From: Guillardia theta CCMP2712
Lineage: Eukaryota; Cryptophyceae; Pyrenomonadales; Geminigeraceae
Assembly: GCF_000315625.1 (NCBI RefSeq)
Contig: NW_005434648.1
Coordinates: forward strand, 537,869-601,868
DNA: 64,000 nucleotides
Direction: 5' to 3'
Of the stretch, positions 55,860 through 64,000 are shown piece by piece. Within the stretch, counting starts at the first letter, position 1; every line of letters starts with the position of its first letter. The notes beneath the pieces are model-generated. The model was not told the DNA's origin. It worked only from the letters and a program-made list of their open reading frames with translations, and searched no databases. The position numbers and the translations under genes were made by a program.

Positions 55860-57517
55860 GTTTGACGTGTCATTGACATTGGGAGGGTTCCCAACTCCGG
55901 GAGGAACGACGATCACAGCAGCCCGGCTCATGATGATCTGCTGGCTGTCAAGTTGCCGCTGCTGCCCCGCAAACTCCCACCTGCTCCACAACAGCTTCTC
56001 TTGCGGACTCATCCCACCTGTTCGAGGAGGGGAACCTCTTCGACCCCAGGCTCTCTTCTACGAACCTGGTGCAGAGTTGAGCAGGAGGAGGAGGAGGCCA
56101 GCAGCCAAGCACATCATATCTTGCTCGTTGCCACAGTTTGTAGCGAGGAAAATGCCCGACAAGTCGAAACCGGCGATGACGTCTTGAACGAAACCAACCT
56201 ATGAGGGACGGAGAGTGAAGAGAGGGAGAGAAAGAGCGGAAGAGAGAGAGGAGGATGTTGAGAGGAAGCAAGTGACAAGGCAGGAGGAGGGAGGAACCAT
56301 TCTCTCCGGTGCAGTGAGCGCGACATCAACGTGGCCATGGATGTGCATTTCTTGTCGATACGCGCGATCACCTCGTCGCCAATGGATGGCAAGATACTGA
56401 CCTTCTTTAGTCCAAGGAACAAGGAGGAGGGAGAGAGGAAGGGAAAGAGGCAAGGAGGGAGGGAGGGATGGAGGGAGGGAGGAAGGGAGATTCATGTGAT
56501 AGACAGGAAGGAGGAGAGAAAGAGGGGAGGAAACCTGTCCAAGTCCATTGGAAGGATTCAAACCTCCACTATCAAGATGAGACAGTCGCGTCAAGATTCA
56601 ATCCAGCCAACGCATTGCAAAACTCACAAATGTGCAGCGATGAAGTCTTCTGCTCTACGAACGAGATCCTTTGCCCAACTGAACGCCTTTCGAATGTCCC
56701 ACCGAACCTACAACAATCAGAATCCGCTGGAAACTTGACCAGAGTGACTTACGTCGGACTGTCTCCAAGAGGGAAACCTCAACTCAACGAACTTGGCAGG
56801 CATGAACTGAGCATGTTGTTATCCGACATGTCGCTCATGATTCACAGACCTGGATTGCAACAATCTCACCCTCAACCAGGAGATTGAGAAAATCGTCGAT
56901 TGATGAAAACTAGACAAAAAGAATCAGTTTGAATGCACTTTACCCTGAATCCCATTCCATCCCTCTCTCCCTCCCTCCCTTCCTCCCTCCGGCCTCACCT
57001 GCCAAGGAGACAAGCACTCGACAGCAGAAACGGAGAATTTGTAGCCGTAGGAGGTCACGGAGGCAGCTTGTCGATCGCAAGCAGGCAGACCAGGTCCTTG
57101 AAAGCGCAGGAGGCGATCTACCCGCCCTCCAGCCCGTGAGTGAAAACCTCCGAGGGGTTCGATGTTGGACCCGAGGAGCTTCTGCAGAGGATCGAGGAGG
57201 AAGAACGAGCTGAGCGGCTCCTGAACGAGGCCGAGAACTCCCTCATGTATGACTTCGTTCTTGGCCTGCTGGTTGTTGTTGGAGCTTTCGAACCAAGTCC
57301 AATTGCGCGCACCGAAGCTGTACTGAGGCTCCACCAGCACTCGCTCAGCCATGAGTGCGAGATAGACCAGCTCTTCCATCCTACGAGTCTGCATGTTGAA
57401 GAGAACATCTGTGTTCGGATCTGGCGATGATTCTAAGGTGAGCAGGACAGGTCGCGGCTGCGCTTGTGCACAGAGTGCGCATAGGAGAAGCACGGTCTTC
57501 AAAGCGATGGAGCCCAT
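55860..57517 (-). CDS. GDP-fucose protein O-fucosyltransferase-like, secretory
   Basis: ER/Golgi glycosyltransferase of the O-fucosyltransferase fold. The start at 57517 gives a signal peptide (MGSIALKTVLLLCALCAQA), followed by a segment typical of the fold start (NMQTRRMEELVYLALMAERV, then VEPQYSFGARNW). A later exon (near 56710-56625) reads WDIRKAFSWAKDLVRRAEDF, and the next carries the GDP-fucose-binding motif YLAIHWRRGDRAYRQEM (near 56395). Near 56190 follows DVIAGFDLSGIFLATNCGNE, and a last recognised exon reads IIMSRAAVIVVPPGVGNPP (near 55925). The HWRRGD motif is strong evidence; exon joins in the C-terminal part are unresolved and the acceptor protein is unknown. It starts 22 bp after the TMEM230 stop on the same strand. 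Confidence 0.75.
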
Positions 57518-57539
57518 CACAGCACAAGATATTGCTCTC

Positions 57540-58066
57540 TTAGTCCTCGTGCACTGGAATCTGAGAGAACCTGTATCCTTCATATCCCCGGTATGCACAA
57601 TAAGAAATGAAAGTGACGTAGGATCCGGGCAGGAAAGCAAGGGTGCCTAGGATAATGAATGTGAGCGCTTGCTCCTTCCAGCTTGTTTCTGGCCACCAGT
57701 ACGCTGAAGGAGCACACGAGGGCATGAGGTTGAAACGTTAACGACAAGTCAAGGTCACCTGAATCAATGTGCCCAGTGCAGATAAGCACTCCTACGGTAA
57801 GCAGTGAGGCTCCGGTGAGGAAGAGGAAGAAGGCCAGGAAGATTGCCCTGGCAAGAGAGCTCATCCAGCAGCTCTACCCCATCGCTGCCTCTCTACCTGT
57901 ATGGCGGCTCCTCCACTATGAGCTCCTCGCCATCGACGTACTCCACGAACCCCTGCCGCCTCATCCCGCCATCGATCGGACGAACTGTCGAAATGCCGAA
58001 ATGCTGTCGGACGGATGCTGGGCTGCGCGGGGACGAGGTCAGAATCTGAGTGGGGATGAGGGCCAT
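57540..58066 (-). CDS. TMEM230: TMEM230-like vesicle membrane protein
   Basis: Two-pass membrane protein of the TMEM230/TMEM134 family, associated with secretory and recycling vesicles in animals. The first exon (ATG 58066 to about 57898) is cytosolic and ends YVDGEELIVEEPPYR. The second (about 57864-57766) encodes helix one, ARAIFLAFFLFLTGASLL, and VLICTGHIDSG. The last (about 57690-57540) encodes ALTFIILGTLAFLPGSYV, then the conserved tail AYRGYEGYRFSQIPVHED, close to the YASKGYRGY...IP pattern of the animal proteins. Length is near 120 residues as expected. An upstream ATG (MPSGLPSLD) in the same frame could lengthen the N-terminus. Confidence 0.86.
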
Positions 58067-58463
58067 GAGGTGCAATGGCAAGAGCGCATCTAGCGATGGC
58101 AGTCCTGATGGCATCGGCCGCCTGGCCGTCAGCGACAAGCGGCGGCAGATGGGAGGAGATGGAGAGGCGCATGCTGTACCTGAGGTGAGGGGGAGGAAGG
58201 GAGATCCTGCTGGGTTCCTGCTCAGAGATCTGCTGCAGAGGTGGTCACGACGTCGACGACAGGTTCTGGAGCTTCCCGACCATAGAAAGGTCAGCATGCA
58301 GCGAGAGCGACAGACATCGCTGACTGACGTCTGCTCGCAGATCAAAAGTTAGCGAACCAGAGGTGTTTGATCCTGAGGATGATAAGACTTGCTGATGGCA
58401 ATGATGTTTTTGTAGAAGAAATCAACCCGATGCCATGTCAAGAAAGCGCAGAGAGAACCGAAG
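58067..58463. other. Interval between TMEM230 and TPR genes
   Basis: Divergent flank; both promoters probably lie here. The frames present are shadows or possible 5' exons of the TPR gene (a reading into 58464 begins near 58415). I could not place a start codon with confidence. Confidence 0.35.
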
Positions 58464-61056
58464 ATGAATACTCCAAATTTGAGACTTGCGAGGCTTCTCT
58501 GGTGGAGACAAGAATATGAAAAAGCAGAGGAAAACTACTTGAAGACTTTATCTTGGAGCAGAAACGGTAAGGAGAGTTTGCGGGAGCGCCTTCACTCAGA
58601 TTACTTTTTCGAACTCGCTCAGAATCAGACAGTCACTCGATCAAGTTCTGTGACGGAAGCTTCTGGTCTGCCGTGAGGTATTGAAGACAAGCATAAGATG
58701 TGATAGGTCTGCTGAGAGGTTTTTTGTGCTCTGCAGACCTCTTTCGGTATCTTCACATTTCAACGATGAAGCCGCGATTATCAGCGAGTTCTCCATGTTC
58801 TTGTACGAAAAGCAAAGGTGCCCAAGGACCAGCGAACGTCTTCTGAGGTGATGATGAAGTCACCGATGTGGACATGTGAACAGGAAGACTGATCATCGCA
58901 TGCGTCGCTAGGATGGTGCTAGAGGCAGATCCGATGTTCACCATCGCGATTGAATTTCTTGGAGACATCTTAGAGACGGTAGTGACCGCACGCGAGTCCA
59001 TGGAGGAAGTGAGAGCGAGTGACTGCAGGAGGGGCGATGGGATGAAGCAGAGGCCTTTTACATGCGGTGAATCCTCCTGCTCCCAAACGTTTCGAACTGA
59101 ATGTCTTCACTTCAAGAGCTCCCGGCCACACGGTTAGCAAGGAAAGAGATGAATCCAACAGCAAGTTTGTGATTGTCGACCCTTGCCCTGCGCATGCGAC
59201 TTATCTTACAAGGTGTGAACTGATGTTCGATACCATGCAAGCCCTAAAGACATTACGATCAGGTTGGCAAGGGTGTTCAGACGATCGAATTATGTCGATC
59301 TTGCGATGGAATACTTGAGGGCAGCCCTCACATTCAAACCTGATCATTCTCCTGCACTGCAACTGCAGGTAAATTCCCTCCTCCACATTTTCATCGTGTC
59401 CTTGATAGAAGTCGAAGGGCGTCTGTCACTTAGACGTCGATGAACACATGTTGGCGATCAAGTGCTTCGAAGAGGTGTCAGCTTATAGTGCTCCTTCCAT
59501 GTGATGTGATGTCAGGCTTTGTCGCTCTCTCCTTCTTCTCTGGATGGTAAGCTTGCGATGGCTGAAGCAAAGAAAGGTTTGAATCGTTCCTACTATCACT
59601 TTAGCTTGAGATGATATCTCGGCTCGGTAGAGACTGGACAGTTCCAGGAGGTTGAAACCTTGTTCAAAGAGGCTTGCGAGAAGGAGGAAATTTGCAATTA
59701 CTAATAGATCTGCAATTCTGATTGGTATGTCCGATGCAGATGGTGTACAATCCTTCTTCTTCTGCTCTAGACTTTGTAAGGTCTCTCCAGCTGAAACGTG
59801 ATGAGATGCTTTTGTCGACGCCAGTCTGACGTTTCGCCTTGCAGGAGAAACTCTGGAATCGTATCATTGGAAACCTCTGTACAAGTACGCTGTGTACGCT
59901 CAGAGACACAAAGATGATATCGAACTTGCGTCTGTCTTGTTCGAGAAGGCGTATGAAGCAGCGCCGCATAATGCCGAAGTTGGTCACAAGCTGTCTTTGC
60001 CTCTGATTCATTTACATGTCATGTCAGTTGCTGGTTGGCTACACTCTATTTTGCATCCAAACTCCAGACAAGGAAAGATTTTGTTTTGCTGATGAGCCAA
60101 GAATTGTTCCCCATCATATACCATCCCATCCGAATTCCTTCCCTCTCCTCCCTTTCCTTCTCTCCTTTCGAATTTCCTAACATACCACTACAGATTTCAA
60201 AGGCAGAGAAGCTGGCTTACAAAGCCTACCAGCTACACCCGAAGGACCAGAACGTTCACAAGATCCTTGCCAATCTTCACCACAACCTCAACGACGACCG
60301 GTGATCAAACATGATTCATCTTCCCGTTGTAAGAAGATTGATCTCAGCTCGGCCATGAAATCTCTGCTCAAAGCGCTGTGGCTGGAACCCAACGATCCTA
60401 TCGCCCTCAATGATGTTGGCCATCTACTTGCAACTCAACACAAGTACGAGCATTGACTGCTTCATGTCTTTGAACGCTCTCTCTTCTTTCTCTCTACTAT
60501 TGACCACCCTGTACTTCACTTCTCCCTACTCGTTCTCTATGTGATTGTTTGTGACTTCATGGTAGCTATGACGAGGCAAGAAAGCGGTTCGAGCAGGCGA
60601 GAAGGGCGAATCCTCTCTATGTGCAGGCAGACATCTCCCTAGCAGCGCTCTACCTCGCCGTCGGTCAATATGAAGATGCGATGAAGTTTCGTGCGAGAGC
60701 TGAAAAGGTGATGGAAACATTGACGTGTACGTCTTAGTCCAGCTCTGGTGCTTTGGTACCTCGTCCTATGATGGTTGTTTGTCGGCAGCCTTGACTGCTC
60801 CACTCGTGTCTCTCCCTCACGTGCCCTCCTTGCAACGATTACAACGTGATTGACTAGTTCAGTAGACTGCGCCTGACTGCGCCCCGATGGAATTTGTCGC
60901 TGGTCTGGCAGAGCAGTATGGAGCTAAGTTCGGGGCGAGAGAAGGAGGAGGAGGTGTGGAGGTGGGGCTGGGAGAGGAGAAAGCGAGTAAGAAGCCTTGT
61001 GCTGAAGAAGGTAAAATGGTGAACTCTGCCTTGGTAAGTTCTACGGTGAGTTGGTA
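58464..61056 (+). CDS. TPR-repeat protein, unrecognised family
   Basis: A series of small exons encodes tetratricopeptide helices. Examples are LARLLWWRQEYEKAEENYL (58480), EFSMFLYEKQRCP (58780), NYVDLAMEYLRAALTFKPDH (59290), YKYAVYAQRHKDDIELA with LFEKAYEAAPHNAEVGH (59890-59990), KAEKLAYKAYQLHPKDQNVH (60200), LLKALWLEPNDPIALNDVGH (60370) and ARKRFEQARRANPLYVQADI (60580). The C-terminal part after 60870 is Gly/Glu/Lys-rich. TPR arrays mediate protein-protein contacts; nothing here points to one known family. The start lies at or upstream of 58464 and the stop is tentatively 61056. Introns range from about 45 to 250 nt, so exon count is uncertain. Confidence 0.6.
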
Positions 61057-61499
61057 GAGGATGTGATTTGTGTGTCAGGGAGCGGTATCGATGGGAGATA
61101 GCAGCGAATGAACGGAGGAGAGGAGCTGACTTGTCGTGGAGATATCATATTTGTAAGTTGATGTATTGAAGTAGATGTAATTGATGTAGTGAAGACTGAG
61201 AGTCAAACGTGATTAGAGAATACCAGGAATGAGAAGAATTCGCTTAATACTATCACTTTCTGTCACATCACAATCAGCTCGATCTCACATCGTTGGAAAT
61301 CTCTGAGAAGAATTCGATTCTTGTTACGAGTTGGTTTCTGCTACAAAACGCTGCTGAAGATGTCAGCAAGACATTAGGATTTAAAAGCACATGCTGACAG
61401 CATCATAGCCAGTGATTGTGTGCTGGTGAAAAGGAACAGATACATTCTGATAGCTAAACAGATTAAACAGCTCAAAAGCCCTAACACTCAGCTGTGTAT
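61057..61499. other. 3' flank shared by TPR and RAP genes
   Basis: AT-richer DNA between two convergent genes. No exon or RNA gene could be recognised. Confidence 0.4.
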
Positions 61500-63977
61500 T
61501 TACACCAGTCCCAGTTTCCATGCTAGATAAGATCGAATACTCTTCTTCGACATCTTGACGTCATCCCATTCGCTGGATGTTATCGCTACAATCTTATACC
61601 CCACACAACTCAGCAGGTATCTCTGCAGCTTCAGCTCTCCTTGTTGACTGCCTGCTCGCCTCACTCGCGCGTTACCAGCACCAGCACCAGCAATATGCCT
61701 GTCCTCGCCGTGATACTGTATCAGCCATGTCTTGTCTCTGCTCTCCACAAACAAGTCGATGATGTAACCTGTTTGCTGGCAGATGGGGTTTTGCTGGACA
61801 AACATCCCCATCTCATCGAGAGCTTGTGTGAGGTCTGACAGGACAGGAATTGTCTTCAACGTCCTCAAATTCCATCGTACAAAGTCCGACTTGAGGTTGT
61901 CGCCATGAAGCGATGACAGTCTCTTGGCATCGGCACACAACTCGCTGTCGAGCTCCGGGCAGAGGCGGCAGGTGAGGAAGAAGAGGTGGAGCTTGCATCG
62001 CTCGAGGAAGGTGAAGGAGCTGAACGAGCGACAGACGGACGAGGAGATGGGGCCGAAGAGCATCTTGATCACGCTGTTACAGTGATAGAGGACGGAGATT
62101 GACCAGGCAATCTGAGCGACTTCGGAAGCCCTCAAGTCAGAGATGAGAGCTGAGACCTGTAGGGAGAGCGCAGCAATGAGGATGTTGCCCGGGTCTCGTG
62201 CAAATGTTGCATGTGCCCAGAGCACGTTGGAGATGTCGAGAGAGTCGAAGCGGGAAGAGAACTTGGATGCAGCCAACTTCAACTCCTCGAACAGCTCAGA
62301 ATGGGGTATGACCTCAGTCTTGGCAAGGGAGGCAAACATCAACGACACCTCCTTTGATGAAAGAACCTCCGACAGTTTCTGTTTGGCAAGAAGAGACCCG
62401 AGGGAAGAAAACAGGCTACTCGTCGAGAGATCGTCCAGATCGGCAAGGGCATTGAAGATGATACATTGAGTTTCTGTGTCGTACATGTCTACTCGAGATG
62501 AGATGAAAACTTGAATCCTTGAGAAGAAAGTTGCATCTGATACATCAAGCTGGGAGAGGCTGGAGACGATGCTTGCTGTCTGTTGAGCGTCGAAGTATGA
62601 TAGCGACTGCAAGATCTCCTCCTTCATGGTGTTCCATCCTGCTTCATCGAGCTTCTTTTGAGATTTGGCGAGAGCAGAACAAACTTGACAGAGAAGGTGT
62701 GAGTTGTTCTCGCCATGCAGAACTACCGAGCTTGACGAGAGAGCTTCAACTATCTCCGCTGAAGGCTCAAGTCCCATCTGTGAGAGACACCAGATGATAC
62801 TACAGACTTCATAGAAATCGTACTTGGCAAGGTGCCTCAATATCTGTCCTATCAGCTTGTCCAAGAAGAGCTGCTGCAATCGCCCATGGAAGGCTGCCAT
62901 CGCTAGGATGATGTTGAGGACTGTCTTGGCACTGCAATCCTCCATTCTCCAAACAAGTTTCTCCTCCAGCGCCTTGATCGACTTGCCATCTGGCACGAAA
63001 CCAAACTTTGCAGAAGAGAAGAAGATCATGGAAAGGCACTCGGTGTCACAGGCATCATCTGCTATCGCGCGCTTCTCGAGAATGTCATGAGCCTCTGAGC
63101 TGAGAGGAAATTCAAACGACGCGAGGGCGAAGAGAAGGCGAGCGAGCAGGTTGACGTTCGCTGACGATACGTGCTCCTCCACCTTGTCTCGACACGCACC
63201 GAGCATCTCATCGTTTGGCTTGGTAGGCATGACCTCGTAAGAGGACAAGATGCTCAGCAAATCTTGCAGAGAGAAGAAGTCTTTGAGTTCCATCGCCTTG
63301 TCCTCCAACGAATGAATGAAAGATAAATTTGGGCAACGCGGAAGAGCCTTGAGAGATATGAAGATGTCAACTAAATCTCCTCTTGACAACCTGAAGGATC
63401 TCTTGCGGATGAGATGTAAAAGAATTTCGAAGAATTCTTCATGAGAATCAACATCAAGATTGCAGATAATCCAAAGCGCAAGACAAAGACATTTTCCGTC
63501 CATATCTTCTGTTTGCTCCAGAACTTTTTTCTTAAGATGAAGCAAACATTCTCTCCCGAGAGTGTTCCGATACACAGAAAGGGCATAGATCAGCGACAAG
63601 AATTTCATGCTCGGCAAAGAATCAATGGACTTGATTGCCCACTGCTCAATCTCATCCAACACGTTGTGGTGTGCATCTATGTTGATGCTGCAGAGACACA
63701 TGAACAAGGAGCAGATTTCCGCGTAAGAAAGGACCTCCTTCCTCTCCTCTATACTCCTTTCCAACGACTGCAGGATGACCGAGCCGGGATGATAGTCAAG
63801 ACGGACAAAGTCGTAGACGGCCTCGCAGATCTCCGAAGGGCTAAGAGAGCTCAGTACCTTGCAGGTCCTGTGCTTGATCGCCTGCATTAGCGCAGGTCCA
63901 GGATTCTCTCTCATCTCGGCAAATCCGAAAAGAAGGTCTTGCACGTCCCTGGCTGGCGCACTCGCCAAATCCGTCAT
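61500..63977 (-). CDS. RAP-domain (OPR/FASTK-like) organellar RNA-binding protein, 5' end possibly beyond window
   Basis: Single long exon of at least 825 codons. The body is a helical solenoid of about 36-40-residue repeats (patterns such as LSMIFFSSAKFGFVPDG, CSIIWCLSQMGLEPS and ISNVLWAHATFARDPG), typical of octotricopeptide or FASTK-type RNA binders. The C-terminus is a RAP domain: TGYIIDLFVESRDKTWLIQY, a short Gly/Ala/Arg insert, then LKLQRYLLSCVGYKIVAIT and YLAWKLGL, the end pattern of the fold. Such proteins act in mitochondrial or plastid RNA processing and translation. The frame stays open upstream of the ATG at 63977 to the edge of the window (AFQDRA), so the targeting sequence and true start are probably outside it. 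Confidence 0.85.
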   Translation of the reverse strand: MTDLASAPARDVQDLLFGFAEMRENPGPALMQAIKHRTCKVLSSLSPSEICEAVYDFVRLDYHPGSVILQSLERSIEERKEVLSYAEICSLFMCLCSINIDAHHNVLDEIEQWAIKSIDSLPSMKFLSLIYALSVYRNTLGRECLLHLKKKVLEQTEDMDGKCLCLALWIICNLDVDSHEEFFEILLHLIRKRSFRLSRGDLVDIFISLKALPRCPNLSFIHSLEDKAMELKDFFSLQDLLSILSSYEVMPTKPNDEMLGACRDKVEEHVSSANVNLLARLLFALASFEFPLSSEAHDILEKRAIADDACDTECLSMIFFSSAKFGFVPDGKSIKALEEKLVWRMEDCSAKTVLNIILAMAAFHGRLQQLFLDKLIGQILRHLAKYDFYEVCSIIWCLSQMGLEPSAEIVEALSSSSVVLHGENNSHLLCQVCSALAKSQKKLDEAGWNTMKEEILQSLSYFDAQQTASIVSSLSQLDVSDATFFSRIQVFISSRVDMYDTETQCIIFNALADLDDLSTSSLFSSLGSLLAKQKLSEVLSSKEVSLMFASLAKTEVIPHSELFEELKLAASKFSSRFDSLDISNVLWAHATFARDPGNILIAALSLQVSALISDLRASEVAQIAWSISVLYHCNSVIKMLFGPISSSVCRSFSSFTFLERCKLHLFFLTCRLCPELDSELCADAKRLSSLHGDNLKSDFVRWNLRTLKTIPVLSDLTQALDEMGMFVQQNPICQQTGYIIDLFVESRDKTWLIQYHGEDRHIAGAGAGNARVRRAGSQQGELKLQRYLLSCVGYKIVAITSSEWDDVKMSKKSIRSYLAWKLGLV

Positions 63978-64000
63978 GGCGCGGTCCTGGAATGCTGGCA

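Overview
The window is nuclear DNA of a flagellated, plastid-bearing protist. My best guess is a cryptophyte such as Guillardia theta, but this is inference. The genes are intron-rich, with very short GT-AG introns (mostly about 44-65 nt). IFT88 points to a cilium or flagellum. One gene starts with a signal peptide ending in Ser-Ser-Phe, which fits the bipartite presequence of cryptophyte plastid proteins. An RWP-RK factor, a RAP-domain protein, a mitochondrial phosphagen kinase and FIS1 fit the same picture. Genes lie on both strands and are often only tens of bases apart, separated by pyrimidine-rich low-complexity DNA.

Layout. 0-17.5 kb: NAC-alpha, a thioredoxin-fold secretory protein, a DHHC S-acyltransferase, a WDR74/NSA1 ribosome-biogenesis factor, divergent from it RMC1 (Mon1-Ccz1/Rab7 regulator), and topoisomerase III-beta. 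17.5-24 kb: a weak globin-like reading, an unrecognised gene, a Cys/Gly-rich GCC2/GCC3-type extracellular protein and a small RWP-RK factor. 24-28 kb: a polycystin (TRPP) channel ending in a PH domain. 28-36 kb: ribosomal protein eS1, OPA3-like protein, a PDZ/coiled-coil protein and a creatine-kinase-like enzyme.

36.3-45 kb is an accessory region. It holds five copies of a ~90-bp tandem repeat, an intronless 642-codon Fanzor (eukaryotic TnpB/OrfB-family RNA-guided nuclease), an ABC-F gene fragment bracketed by 27-bp direct repeats, GC-rich hairpin-forming islands, a U-box/kinase gene with an apparent frameshift, and an orphan multi-pass membrane protein. The Fanzor locus is the most interesting system here: RuvC residues and zinc finger are intact, and a structured 3' flank could hold its guide RNA.

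45-64 kb returns to housekeeping genes: a membrane-anchored PH-like protein, prolyl 4-hydroxylase, a probable plastid-targeted TrmY-type tRNA pseudouridine methyltransferase, FIS1 (12 bp from TrmY, convergent), IFT88, an O-fucosyltransferase-like gene, TMEM230, a TPR protein and a RAP-domain protein that runs to the window edge. Exon coordinates were derived by eye from splice signals and family alignment. Ends described as unresolved should be treated as approximate.
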